From Arthrobacter koreensis (lineage in GTDB: Bacteria; Actinomycetota; Actinomycetes; Actinomycetales; Micrococcaceae), in assembly GCF_009193255.1 (NCBI RefSeq), contig NZ_WACG01000001.1, forward strand, positions 1,054,001 to 1,118,000: 64,000 nucleotides of DNA. The letters run 5' to 3'. The notes under the pieces were generated by a model. That model was given only the letters and a program-made list of their open reading frames with translations. It had not been told where the DNA came from and searched no databases. This document shows, piece after piece, positions 35,843 to 47,466 of this stretch. The first letter of the stretch is position 1. Every line of letters starts with the position of its first letter. The translations under genes were made by a program, and so were the position numbers.

Positions 35843-36964
35843 TTACTTGCTGCGCTTGTAGAACGGGAGAGAGACGACTTCGAAGGATTCGGGCTTGCCC
35901 CGGAGGTCGACGTCGAGGAGGGTGCCGGGCTCGGAGACGGCGGCATCGACGTAGGCCAGGGCGATCGGGTAGCCGAGGGTGGGGCTGGGAGCGCCGGAGG
36001 TGACTTCGCCGACGGGGTTGCCGTCCTGAAGGACCGGGTAGTGCGAACGGGCCGACCGGCGGCCGGAACCCTTCAGCCCAACCAGCCTGCGTGCCGGAGC
36101 CTGTTCCTTCTTGGCCGCGAGGGCATCGCGGCCCACGAAACCGCCGTCCTTGGACAGGGCGACGACGCCGCCGAGGCCGGCCGCATACGGATCCACGCCG
36201 AGCGAGAGCTCGTTGCCGTAGAGCGGCATACCGGCCTCCAGGCGGAGCGAGTCGCGGCAGGCGAGGCCGGCCGGAACAAGTCCACGGCCCTCACCGGCGG
36301 CGAGCAGTGCCTGCCAGAGGGCAGCGGCGTCGTCATTCGGTACATAGATCTCGAAGCCGTCCTCACCGGTGTAACCGGTGCGTGCCACCAGAAGCGAATG
36401 CGAGCTGCCCCCCACGGCCAGCTCAACCTGCGCCGCGGCGTAGTACTTCATTCCGGTGACCAGTTCCTGCTGCGCCGCGGGCACGAGGTCCAGGAGGATG
36501 GCCTCCGCTACGGGACCCTGGATGGCCACGAGTGACGTCTCGGCCGTCTTGTCCTGCACCGCGACGTCGAATCCTTCGGCACGCGCAGCCAGCTCAGCCG
36601 CCACGGTGGCTGCGTTTCCTGCGTTCGGAACCACCAGGTAGGACTCGTCGCCCAGCCGGTAGCTAATCAGGTCATCGATGATCCCGCCGTCGGCGTTCGT
36701 GATCAGCGAGTACTTGGCGCGGCCCACGGCCACTGCAGAAAGCTTGCCGGTCAACGCGTAGTCCAGGAACGCGGCGGCCTGCGGGCCGGTGACCTCGACT
36801 TCGCCCATGTGGGACAGGTCGAACAGGCCGGCGGCCTTCCGGACGGCGTGGTGTTCGGCCAGCTCGGAGCTGTACTTCAGCGGCATCTGCCAGCCGCCGA
36901 AGTCGGTGAAGGAAGCGCCCAGGCGTTTGTGTTCTTCGTAGAGCGCGGTGTACTGCTCAGTCAT
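35843..36964 (-). CDS. gcvT: Glycine cleavage system T protein (aminomethyltransferase)
   Basis: 373 residues from ATG 36964 (AAGGGGATCG upstream). FGGWQMPLKYSSELAEHHAVRKAAGLFDLSHMGE is the classic GcvT opening; ARTGYTGEDGFEIY and CRDSLRLEAGMPLYGNEL carry folate-binding residues. Releases ammonia and passes the one-carbon unit to tetrahydrofolate. 13 bp after gcvP. Confidence 0.96.
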   Translation of the reverse strand: MTEQYTALYEEHKRLGASFTDFGGWQMPLKYSSELAEHHAVRKAAGLFDLSHMGEVEVTGPQAAAFLDYALTGKLSAVAVGRAKYSLITNADGGIIDDLISYRLGDESYLVVPNAGNAATVAAELAARAEGFDVAVQDKTAETSLVAIQGPVAEAILLDLVPAAQQELVTGMKYYAAAQVELAVGGSSHSLLVARTGYTGEDGFEIYVPNDDAAALWQALLAAGEGRGLVPAGLACRDSLRLEAGMPLYGNELSLGVDPYAAGLGGVVALSKDGGFVGRDALAAKKEQAPARRLVGLKGSGRRSARSHYPVLQDGNPVGEVTSGAPSPTLGYPIALAYVDAAVSEPGTLLDVDLRGKPESFEVVSLPFYKRSK

Positions 36965-36977
36965 AGCGGCGATCCCC

Positions 36978-39827
<2,850 letters not shown>

Positions 39828-39876
39828 GGGAGGCTCCAAGAGGCTGGCGAGGGTACGCCGAGACGACGGTTGGCTC

Positions 39877-40068
39877 CTCCCCGCTCTGTATTGGACCTGA
39901 GAGATTCCGCGGGTGTTATCCGCTTGCACCGTCGGTGAGGATCCGGCATGGCCGGTCCTGCTTTCCAGAGTTGCCTCGCCATGGCGGTACAGGGGCCTGA
40001 GAGATTCCCGGGGAGGGTTTGCTCCTACGGCGCCCGCGTCTGCATGTCACGCGCGGGACTCTCCCGCC
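39877..40068 (-). promoter_or_regulatory. Tandem glycine riboswitch
   Basis: Two aptamers on the minus strand. Aptamer 1 (about 40068-39979): GCGGGAGAGTCCCGC, GCGCCGTAGGAGCAA, GGGAATCTCTCAGGCCCC. Aptamer 2 (about 39978-39877): ACTCTGGAAAGCAG, CACCGACGGTGCAAGC, GGAATCTCTCAGGTCC. The repeated GGAATCTCTCAGG end and the GCCGNAGGNGCAA-like core are characteristic. Glycine binding should turn on gcvP-gcvT-gcvH-glyA-sdaA. The expression platform between aptamer 2 and the gcvP start was not resolved. Confidence 0.93.
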
Positions 40069-40351
40069 ACGGCTGGTAAAGGCATATTCAATTGTGGCTG
40101 CACCCTGACTTTAGCCCGCCCTGCGGCCCCCTTCAAGGCATGACCTGGGCCGCATTTGCTGTCCCGGCATCTGGTATACGCGCACGGCCGCGCCCGGGTC
40201 CCAAATTGACAGCGCCCCGGTGACTGCCGAAACTAAAACGATCGGCGGTATCGCCGCATCTCATGAGGCGTCATTGGATATCTGAGCATATTGGTGGCAG
40301 CAGCGTGTCTTGCCGGCGGCATGCCACACGGCGCCATGAGAAAGAACCCCC

Positions 40352-41839
40352 ATGCCAGGTAGCTCCACCCCCGCTTCAACCACGGACCATTCAGCTGCGG
40401 TAACAAGTTCAAAGGACCCGGGCCTCGCGCGTTCGATGTCCAGCCGCCACATCCAGCTCCTCGCCATTGGCGGAGCCATCGGAACCGGGCTTTTCATGGG
40501 CTCGGGCAAAACGATCTCAGTGGCCGGACCCTCCGTCATCTTCGTGTACATGATCATCGGCTTCATGCTGTACTTCGTGATGCGGGCGATGGGCGAACTG
40601 CTGCTCTCCAACCTGCAGTACAAATCCTTCAGTGACTTTGCTGCGGACCTGCTCGGCCCCTGGGCCGGGTTCTTCACCGGCTGGACCTATTGGTTCTGCT
40701 GGGTGGTCACCGGAATCGCGGACGTGGTGGCGATTGCCCACTATGTCACGTTTTGGTGGGCGGAGATTCCGCTCTGGATTCCGGCCCTGGCCTGCATTGT
40801 GCTGCTGGTGGCCCTGAACCTGCCCTCCGTGAAGGCCTTCGGTGAAACCGAGTTCTGGTTCGCCCTGATCAAGATCATTGCCATCCTGACACTGATCGTG
40901 GTGGGACTGGTCCTGATCCTTACCCGCTTCGATTCCGGCGGCGGCGCCACGGCAGGGTTTGAGAACCTCTGGGAGAACGGCGGGTTCTTCCCCACCGGCC
41001 CCATGGGCTTCGTGGCCGGTTTCCAGATTGCCGTCTTCGCGTTCGTCGGCATCGAACTGGTGGGCACCGCCGCGGCGGAGACGAAGGATCCGGAGAAGAA
41101 CCTCCCGAAGGCGATCAACTCCATCCCGCTGCGCATCATGCTCTTCTACGTAGGCGCCCTGGTGGTGCTGATGGCCGTGATTCCGTGGACGCGGTTCAAC
41201 GCGGACGAAAGCCCATTCGTGGGCATGTTCGCCCTGGCCGGCCTGGGCATAGCCGCCGCCGTCGTTAACTTCGTGGTGCTGACCTCCGCCGCCTCCTCGG
41301 CGAATTCAGGCATTTACTCCACCTCGCGGATGGTCTTTGGCCTGGCGCACGACGGCGATGCCCCCAAGGCGTTTGGCCGCCTGTCCAGCCGGAAAGTTCC
41401 GCGCAACGCCCTGTTCTTCTCCTGCACGTTCCTGCTGGCCGGGGTGGTGCTGCTCTACGCCGGGGATTCGGTGAGCGAGGCATTCACGCTGGTGACCACC
41501 ATTTCCGCCCTGTGCTTCATGTTCGTGTGGACCATCATCCTGCTGAGCTACCTGGCCTACCGGCGCCGCCGTCCGCAGCTGCACCGGGACTCGGCGTTCA
41601 AGCTTCCGGGCGGCCGGGTGATGGTCTACGTGGTGCTGGCGTTCTTCGTGTTCATTGTCTGGGCGCTGACTACCCAGCCGGATACGCTGACGGCACTGCT
41701 CGTCACGCCCATCTGGTTTGCCCTCCTGGCCGGCGCCTACGCCCTGCTGCGCCGCACTCCGCTGCACCAGGCGCGGGTGGCGGAGTTCAAGGCCATGGCG
41801 GAGGCAGAACGGGAAGCCGCGGCGCCTAGCCGCGCGTGA
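40352..41839 (+). CDS. Amino acid permease, CycA-like (D-Ala/D-Ser/glycine)
   Basis: 495 residues, twelve membrane helices, APC superfamily. RHIQLLAIGGAIGTGLFMGSGKTISVAGPS is the helix-1 signature of the amino acid transporter subgroup; LIKIIAILTLI, FAFVGIELVGTAAAETKDPEKNLPKAINS and SAASSANSGIYSTSRM match CycA. It is divergent from the riboswitch-controlled glycine operon, supporting glycine, D-alanine or D-serine as substrate. In 40069-40351 I see the gcv promoter area and no gene. Its 3' end overlaps the convergent hydrolase gene by 14 bp. Confidence 0.88.
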   Translation: MPGSSTPASTTDHSAAVTSSKDPGLARSMSSRHIQLLAIGGAIGTGLFMGSGKTISVAGPSVIFVYMIIGFMLYFVMRAMGELLLSNLQYKSFSDFAADLLGPWAGFFTGWTYWFCWVVTGIADVVAIAHYVTFWWAEIPLWIPALACIVLLVALNLPSVKAFGETEFWFALIKIIAILTLIVVGLVLILTRFDSGGGATAGFENLWENGGFFPTGPMGFVAGFQIAVFAFVGIELVGTAAAETKDPEKNLPKAINSIPLRIMLFYVGALVVLMAVIPWTRFNADESPFVGMFALAGLGIAAAVVNFVVLTSAASSANSGIYSTSRMVFGLAHDGDAPKAFGRLSSRKVPRNALFFSCTFLLAGVVLLYAGDSVSEAFTLVTTISALCFMFVWTIILLSYLAYRRRRPQLHRDSAFKLPGGRVMVYVVLAFFVFIVWALTTQPDTLTALLVTPIWFALLAGAYALLRRTPLHQARVAEFKAMAEAEREAAAPSRA

Positions 41840-42665
41840 ACTTGAGGTAGCGGCGGGCCGAATCCTGCACTATCCGGTCCGCTCCGCGGTGCAGGATGTA
41901 GTCCCACCAGGCCCCGTACAACCGCTCGTAGGACAAGGGCGCCAGAAGTTCGGCACCGGCTTCCACCACGTCCGGGCGCTCCGGGATCAGGTTGGGATAG
42001 CTGTACATAAAGGCAACGTGGCTGAAGTCCGGGATGACCTGGATGATGTCGCCGCTGAACAGCGCCCCGACTCCGTCCGGGTCGTCATCCCAGTGCATGA
42101 CCGTGCCGCCGGGGAAATGGATGCCGGGCCGGTACAGGACAAGGCCTTCGGCCAGGTCCATCCTGTTCCCGTCCCAGAGCTGCAGGGCGGGGTCGCTGCG
42201 TCCCACCCATTCCCGGTCTGCGCTGTGGAGATAGACGGGGACACCGAATTCCCGGGCCCAGTCCACCATGGTGGCGTAGTAATGCGGGTGGCTGATGGCA
42301 ATGGCGGTCAGGCCGCCTTCGGCGTTGATGAGGTCGATCAGCTCTTCGTCCAGGTACGGTACGCAGTCCCAGAGAACGTTGCCCCCGGCAGCCTTCACCA
42401 GTAGGGCACGCTGGCCGATGGCGAACTTGGGTTCACTGCCGATTCCCAGCACGCCCGGTCCCTGCGGATGCACGCTGGCACGCCGGGCACCGGAACGAAG
42501 GCGGGTGAGCGTGGTCCACGCCTGGCCGGAGAGCGGAACGTACTGCCGCTCATCCAGGCACACCGGGCAGTCAGCGCGGAGTTCGCCGTACTGGGTCCCG
42601 CAGGTGACACAGATGGGATAGTCGTTTGGAGGCAGCGCCTCCCGGTAATGCTGCGCCATGGTCAT
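41826..42665 (-). CDS. Metallo-beta-lactamase-fold hydrolase with N-terminal zinc ribbon
   Basis: 279 residues; ATG 42665 or 42659. Cys19/Cys22 and Cys33/Cys36 form a rubredoxin-like knuckle. The MBL core is visible (KAAGGNVLWDCVPYLDEELIDLI, AISHPHYYATMVDWA, HFPGGTVMHWDD, GALFSGDIIQV), but the usual HxHxDH is SHPHYY, lacking the Asp-His, so metal content or activity may be altered. Function unknown. Confidence 0.75.
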   Translation of the reverse strand: MTMAQHYREALPPNDYPICVTCGTQYGELRADCPVCLDERQYVPLSGQAWTTLTRLRSGARRASVHPQGPGVLGIGSEPKFAIGQRALLVKAAGGNVLWDCVPYLDEELIDLINAEGGLTAIAISHPHYYATMVDWAREFGVPVYLHSADREWVGRSDPALQLWDGNRMDLAEGLVLYRPGIHFPGGTVMHWDDDPDGVGALFSGDIIQVIPDFSHVAFMYSYPNLIPERPDVVEAGAELLAPLSYERLYGAWWDYILHRGADRIVQDSARRYLKFTRG

Positions 42666-42779
42666 ACACCCGTCCGTCGCCGGCTAAGGCCGAAGTGCCG
42701 TTCAGGCTACCGTGCGGCGCCGCGGCGGAACACCGTTGCGGCAAAGATCACCGGGTGTGCCGAGTAACGATTCGGCAAC

Positions 42780-43376
42780 TCAGTAGACAACCGTGCCGGT
42801 GGACTCAACCGTGTTTCCCAACTGCGCCGGCCGCCCGCTGACCTCGAGGGCAATCCCAGCGGTATGCAGCGGCACTTCCAGGGCACGGCTCAGGTTCGCC
42901 AGTACGTCACTGCGGATGCGGCGCAGCGCCTCCTGCACATCCGCCCGCTCGTTCAGGGTCAGCCGCATGGCGAGGTCCGGTGACTCGGCAGTTCCGCGCA
43001 GCAGCGCAGAGCTGCTGACCACGCCCGGGACGGATGCGGCGTCGTCCTCTACCGCAGCAGCCAGCACCGCCGTGTCGCACCGGGTGATGCCGCGGGCAGG
43101 GTCCTCATGGAGGCGGTAGCTGGAAACCGCACGCCGCCGCGGCACTTCGGCCAGCATCCACCACAGCCCCAGCAACCCCAGGATGATGCCGCCGATCAGC
43201 ACGGCCGCAGCGGGGAGGGTCTCCAGCACACCGGGACCGTCGGACAGCACCGGCTCGTCCTGGCCGGCAAGGCTGCCGCCGGAGAACTGATCCATGAGTC
43301 CCGAGGAAAAGAGGATCGAGGCTGTCCCCGCAGCAAGCAGGATGAGGCCAATGATGATCAGCCACGTCCGGTTCAT
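42780..43376 (-). CDS. amaP: AmaP-like alkaline-shock membrane anchor protein
   Basis: 198 residues from ATG 43376 (CAGGAGCC upstream). Two membrane helices (about 4-26 and 55-78) separated by a short outer loop, then a cytoplasmic Asp23-like alpha/beta domain with LTLNERADVQEALRRIRSDVLANLSRAL. This is the AmaP layout: a membrane anchor that recruits Asp23/Gls24. Last gene of the five-gene envelope-stress operon. Confidence 0.82.
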   Translation of the reverse strand: MNRTWLIIIGLILLAAGTASILFSSGLMDQFSGGSLAGQDEPVLSDGPGVLETLPAAAVLIGGIILGLLGLWWMLAEVPRRRAVSSYRLHEDPARGITRCDTAVLAAAVEDDAASVPGVVSSSALLRGTAESPDLAMRLTLNERADVQEALRRIRSDVLANLSRALEVPLHTAGIALEVSGRPAQLGNTVESTGTVVY

Positions 43377-43421
43377 GGCTCCTGCATGGTGTCGCATGCT
43401 GCATCCTTCCCCTGCGCCGGG

Positions 43422-44009
43422 TCAGTCCCGTGAGCGGATAGTGACCCGGACCCGGGGAACGGGATCCAGGCCTGAGGCTTCCAGCCGTGAATGCACCCCG
43501 TCAGCAACCCAGCGCTGCAGGTCCCGGGTGTCATGCAGGGCAGTGGTGACCGAAACCCGGACGTCACGGTCCGTGGCAGTGGCCGAAGCTGAGGAGACGC
43601 CGTCGATGTGTTCGCAGGTAGCCGCTGCCAGCTGGGCCACGGCACGGCGGGACATCACCGCCGAGGGCTCGCCCACCGTTGCCTTCCTGGCCTCCGGATC
43701 CCCGGAGGCGGGAAGCCGGACCGGCAGGTCATGGAAGCGGCCGGGAATGATGCCGGCGAGCAGCAGCACCAGGCCGGCGACGGCGAGCGCGATGCCCAGC
43801 GCCCAGACTCCGGTGCTGTTCCACGCCGAGTCGGACAGCCACTGCACGGGAGCGGTGAGCGCCTCGGGCCAGGTTCCCGAGGTGAGCCGGAGCAGTGCCG
43901 CCACGACGGCGGCAACGCCAAGCACCAGCAGCACGACGGCGCAGATGGTGGCGGGAACGGAGCGGCTGGGCCGCGGGCGCAGGGCCACCGGCGGCGACTC
44001 GGCGCTCAC
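43422..44009 (-). CDS. DUF6286-type membrane protein of the Asp23 operon
   Basis: 195 residues from GTG 44009, which overlaps the upstream stop (GTGA). Two membrane helices (VPATICAVVLLVLGVAAVVAAL and WALGIALAVAGLVLLLAGI), then a cytoplasmic domain with SRRAVAQLAAATCEHIDGVSSA, an Asp23-like fragment. Same architecture as AmaP, so it may be a paralogous anchor. Confidence 0.75.
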   Translation of the reverse strand: MSAESPPVALRPRPSRSVPATICAVVLLVLGVAAVVAALLRLTSGTWPEALTAPVQWLSDSAWNSTGVWALGIALAVAGLVLLLAGIIPGRFHDLPVRLPASGDPEARKATVGEPSAVMSRRAVAQLAAATCEHIDGVSSASATATDRDVRVSVTTALHDTRDLQRWVADGVHSRLEASGLDPVPRVRVTIRSRD

Positions 44010-44410
44010 AGCAGCCTCCTCCGCCCGGACGACGCAGGCCTGGGACTGAGCCATGCCACCGTGACGTCCACCTGCCGCACCTGTACCCCGGTCAGGTCGG
44101 TGACCCGCCCGGCGATCCGTTCGCGGAGTTCCTGTGTTGCCGTACGCAGCGGAACCGGATAGGGAAGCCCCACCTTGACCCAGAGGCTGGCGATGTTACC
44201 GGCCAGCTCCACCGAGGCCTCGGGCCGCGCGGTGAAATCCGCCTTCGACCCGATTCCCAGGAATCCTCCGGAGGTTCCGCCGGCTGCTGTTTCGTCGCGT
44301 GCCACCTGGCTGGCGATCTTCTCCAGGACCCTGCGGGACATTGAGGTGCTGCCGCGGTCTTCAATCGCCCGCCGGGGGCGGCGCTCAGTGTCCGCCTGCG
44401 TCATGGTCAT
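44006..44410 (-). CDS. Asp23/Gls24-family envelope stress protein (second copy)
   Basis: 134 residues; ATG 44410 overlaps the preceding stop as ATGA. Asp23 fold visible: ISMSRRVLEKIASQVARDE-like start, ASVELAGNIASLWVKVGLPYPVPL and LTGVQVRQVDVTVAWL. In Firmicutes such proteins form an abundant layer under the membrane. Here it is coupled to small membrane partners on both sides. Confidence 0.85.
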   Translation of the reverse strand: MTMTQADTERRPRRAIEDRGSTSMSRRVLEKIASQVARDETAAGGTSGGFLGIGSKADFTARPEASVELAGNIASLWVKVGLPYPVPLRTATQELRERIAGRVTDLTGVQVRQVDVTVAWLSPRPASSGRRRLL

Positions 44411-44586
44411 CGGCTTGCGGCACGGCCAAACAGCCCGGCCATGTCCAGTTTGCCGTCAGCCACCAGGCCCACCAGCAACCCGATCAGGCCAAAGAGGACG
44501 GTGACCAGGAAGGCGAACCACCCCCCGAACGCCAGCACTATTCCCAAAACCAGACCAACTACCAGGCACCATCTTGTTGCATTCAT
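44407..44586 (-). CDS. 59-residue membrane protein (DUF2273-like) in the Asp23 operon
   Basis: Starts MNATRWCLVVGLVLGIVLAF with TTAGGAGAGC upstream; two hydrophobic helices (6-27 and 28-45) around a Gly-Gly-Trp turn, then a short cytoplasmic tail ending MAGLFGRAASR. Size, two glycine-rich helices and position before an Asp23 gene fit the small membrane partner (DUF2273) of Asp23/Gls24 operons. Its stop overlaps the next start. Confidence 0.75.
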   Translation of the reverse strand: MNATRWCLVVGLVLGIVLAFGGWFAFLVTVLFGLIGLLVGLVADGKLDMAGLFGRAASR

Positions 44587-44648
44587 CGGTGCTCTCCTTA
44601 GGACGTATCAATACGTTTGGGTGCAGCCCGGGCAAAGCCGGGCGCTTT

Positions 44649-45167
44649 CTACTCCAGGCGTCCCGACGGCTTCTTCTGCGACTGGCCGTCGTCGTCGTTG
44701 TCGTCATCCGGGAGGTGGACGTCCGTAACATTGACGTTGACCTCAAGGACTTCCAGCCCGGTGGCGTTTTCGACGGAGCGGATGACGTTGGTGCGGATCG
44801 CCTGGCTGACCTCGACGATCGAGAAGCCGTATTCCACGATCACGCTCACATCCACCGCAGCCTGGCGCTCACCTTTCTCCACGCTCACGCCGTTCCCGTA
44901 GTTCGTCTGGGAGCCCGGGATCCGCTCGGTGACGGCGCTGAACGCGCGCCGAGCGGCATTTCCCATTGCATGGACGCCCGGAACTTCACGGGTGGCAATG
45001 CCTGCTAGTTTCTGCACCACGTTCTCTTCGATGGTGGTGTCTCCGCGTGGTGTGTGCAGCGGCCCTGAGGGCCGGTGCTGGGCGAGGTCACTGTCCCGCT
45101 GCGTATCGTCTCCGCTGGCCGTCGGCGAGGCGGTGGACTGTCCAGGATTCCTGGCGGATTCTGCCAT
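44649..45167 (-). CDS. Asp23/Gls24-family envelope stress protein (first copy)
   Basis: 172 residues from ATG 45167, placed nine bases after AGGAG; the ATG at 45176 abuts that site. N-terminal 45 residues are disordered (Ser/Thr/Gln). Core TTIEENVVQKLAGIATREVPGVHAMG, VDVSVIVEYGFSIVEVSQAIRTNVIRSVENATGLEVLEVNVNVTDVHLP is a textbook Asp23 domain. Acidic C-terminal tail (DDDNDDDGQ). First gene of the operon 45167-42780. Confidence 0.9.
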   Translation of the reverse strand: MAESARNPGQSTASPTASGDDTQRDSDLAQHRPSGPLHTPRGDTTIEENVVQKLAGIATREVPGVHAMGNAARRAFSAVTERIPGSQTNYGNGVSVEKGERQAAVDVSVIVEYGFSIVEVSQAIRTNVIRSVENATGLEVLEVNVNVTDVHLPDDDNDDDGQSQKKPSGRLE

Positions 45168-45365
45168 GGCACTCATCTCCTGAAGAAGGGGATCCCGGAG
45201 GGGGATCGCCGTCTCTCCATTAAGGGCGCATTGACCGGGGATCGTCACTCCCCTTGGAACTTTTCTCCGGCTCGAACACGAAATCCGTCCGCTGCCCCTC
45301 GGCCTTTCCCGGCACACCAGCCCCTGACCTTGCCCTCATTCCCACCGGACCATAATGTTCACGAT

Positions 45366-45383
45366 ACGGAAATAAGTTTTCGT
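45366..45383 (+). promoter_or_regulatory. Possible operator upstream of malate synthase
   Basis: ACGGAAA-TAAG-TTTTCGT, an imperfect palindrome in an AT-richer patch about 160 bp before aceB. Its shape recalls IclR/AllR-type sites that control glyoxylate genes. The rest of 45168-45541 holds the divergent asp23 promoter area and a 150-base aceB leader with no gene. Confidence 0.35.
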
Positions 45384-45541
45384 TTAGGATGAGAGTTCGT
45401 TCACGACGTGAGCGGACAGAGAGCTGGATTAGCGGGAAGGAGCGGGTTTACACCCCTCGGTTCGCCCCGTACGTTCAGGGCACGCTGCATTTCGACGACG
45501 CCGTCCGGCCCCGACCAAGCCGGTGCGCGAGAGGAGAACCC

Positions 45542-47140
45542 ATGGCTATCGAAGTAACCGATCCAAACCCGGCCGAGGGCGCCGGGACCATCCTGACACC
45601 GGAGGCACTGGCGTTCATCGAAGAACTTCACCACCGCTTCGCCCCCACCCGGAATGACCTGCTGGCCGCCCGCACGAAGCGCCGTGAGGCAATCGCAGCC
45701 GGTGAAACCCTGGACTTCCTGCCCCAGACCGCCGAAATCCGCGAAGGAGACTGGCGGGTGGCCCCGGCCCCCGCCGCCCTCCAGGACCGCCGCGTTGAAA
45801 TGACCGGCCCCGCGTCCCCGGCCAAGATGGCGATCAACGCCCTTAACTCCGGCGCCAAGGTGTGGCTGGCGGACCTTGAGGACGCAGCGACGCCTACCTG
45901 GCACAACGTGGTGGATGCCGAATACAACCTGTACCTGGCCGCCCGCGGAGACCTGTCCTTCACCTCCCCGGACGGCAAGGACTACGCGCTGCGCACCGAC
46001 GTGCCCCTCGCCGTCATAGTCATGCGCCCGCGCGGCTGGCACCTGCCGGAGAAACACGTACTGATCGACGGCGAACCGGCGGTGGGAGCGCTGGTCGACT
46101 TTGGCCTGCACTTCTTCCACAACGCGAAGAAGCTCCTGGAAAACGGCCAGGGCCCCTACTACTACCTGCCCAAGATGGAGAGCCACCTGGAGGCCCGCCT
46201 CTGGAACGACGTCTTCGTCTTTGCCCAGGACTTCGTGGGCGTTCCGCAAGGCTCGGTCCGCGCCACCGTACTGATCGAAACCATTCCCGCCGCGTTCGAG
46301 ATGGAGGAAATCCTCTACGAACTGCGAGACCACGCCGCCGGACTCAACGCCGGGCGCTGGGACTACCTCTTCAGCATGATCAAGGTGTTCCGCGACTCCG
46401 GCAAGGATTTCCTGCTTCCGGACCGCGCCGACGTCGCCATGACCGCACCCTTCATGCGCGCCTACACGGAGCTGCTGGTCAAGACCTGCCACCGCCGCGG
46501 GGCCTTCGCAATGGGCGGGATGGCAGCCTTCATCCCCAACCGGCGCGAACCCGAAATCACCGCGAAGGCATTCGAAAAGGTCACGGCGGACAAGTCCCGT
46601 GAGGCCAATGACGGCTTCGACGGCTCCTGGGTAGCCCACCCGGACATGGTAGACACCTGCCGCGAGGTCTTCGACTCAGTCCTCGGCGACAAGCCCAACC
46701 AGGTGGACAAGCTCCGCGAAGACGTCAGCGTTACTGCCCGGGACCTGCTGGACGTCACCACTGCCGAGGGATCGATCACCGAGGCCGGGCTGCGCTCCAA
46801 CCTCTACGTCGCCGTCGCGTACACCGCCGTTTGGCTTTCGGGCAACGGAGCGGTGGCAATCCACAACCTGATGGAGGACGCCGCCACTGCCGAGATCAGC
46901 CGCTCCCAGGTCTGGCAGCAGGTCCGCAACGGCGTCACCCTTGAGGACACCGGGGAGACTGTCACCGAGGACCTGGTCAAGCGCCTGCTGGCGGAGGAAA
47001 CCGAACGGCTGCGCGGCGAAGTGGATGAAGAGAAGTTCAACCGCTACTACGCCCCGGCCAGCGAACTGATCGGCCGGATCAGCCTGGCTGAGGACTACGT
47101 GGACTTCCTGACCCTGCCGGCGTACGGGCTGGTGGACTAG
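45542..47140 (+). CDS. aceB: Malate synthase A
   Basis: 532 residues from ATG 45542 (GAGAGGAGAACCC upstream); the longer frame from 45389 has no ribosome site. TIM-barrel malate synthase of A type: [50 protein letters not shown] (metal Glu), [29 protein letters not shown] and the C-terminal catalytic Asp in [17 protein letters not shown]. Condenses glyoxylate with acetyl-CoA. Isocitrate lyase is not in the window. Confidence 0.96.
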   Translation: MAIEVTDPNPAEGAGTILTPEALAFIEELHHRFAPTRNDLLAARTKRREAIAAGETLDFLPQTAEIREGDWRVAPAPAALQDRRVEMTGPASPAKMAINALNSGAKVWLADLEDAATPTWHNVVDAEYNLYLAARGDLSFTSPDGKDYALRTDVPLAVIVMRPRGWHLPEKHVLIDGEPAVGALVDFGLHFFHNAKKLLENGQGPYYYLPKMESHLEARLWNDVFVFAQDFVGVPQGSVRATVLIETIPAAFEMEEILYELRDHAAGLNAGRWDYLFSMIKVFRDSGKDFLLPDRADVAMTAPFMRAYTELLVKTCHRRGAFAMGGMAAFIPNRREPEITAKAFEKVTADKSREANDGFDGSWVAHPDMVDTCREVFDSVLGDKPNQVDKLREDVSVTARDLLDVTTAEGSITEAGLRSNLYVAVAYTAVWLSGNGAVAIHNLMEDAATAEISRSQVWQQVRNGVTLEDTGETVTEDLVKRLLAEETERLRGEVDEEKFNRYYAPASELIGRISLAEDYVDFLTLPAYGLVD

Positions 47141-47149
47141 GTTTCGACC

Positions 47150-47275
47150 GGCGTGGCGCCGGGTCAGCCGGGCTGGCGACACGCCGGGCGGCCACGCGCC
47201 GGGCTGGCTGCGCACCGGGTTGGCCACGCGCCGGGCGGACCGGGCGCCGGGCTGGCCACGCGCCGGGCGGACCGG
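47150..47275 (+). repeat. GC-rich tandem repeats of about 16 bp
   Basis: GCCACGCGCC starts at 47191, 47223 and 47255, exactly 32 bp apart, with diverged half-units between (GGCGACACGCCGGGC, GGCTGCGCACCGGGT). A longer unit around it is exact at 47221-47243 and 47253-47275. Lies between convergent aceB and the alcohol dehydrogenase gene. Confidence 0.7.
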
Positions 47276-47331
47276 AACGGCGGCAACGAAACTCCTTCGC
47301 TCGCAGGGCTCGCTTCGGAGTATTAAAGCCG

Positions 47332-47442
47332 CCTAACCCGGTCCGTCCGACGCTCCAATGTTCCGGCACCGCAGCCTAACCCGGACCGTCCGGCGCCCAG
47401 ATGTTCCGGCACCGCCTAACCCGGCCCGTCCGGCGCTATCAG
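47332..47442 (+). repeat. Three tandem 40-43 bp repeats
   Basis: Units beginning CCTAACCCGG at 47332, 47375 and 47415 continue with CCGTCCG and ATGTTCCGGCACCG; the third is partial. Between this and the preceding array lies a short TTCGCTCG-rich stretch. No gene in 47141-47466. Confidence 0.7.
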
Positions 47443-47466
47443 GTTTCGGTCAAGCGCGGGTTCGGG

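Noticed and set aside
47150-47442. Possible CRISPR array
   Set aside because: Repeats are contiguous or degenerate without unique spacers, and no cas gene is in the window.
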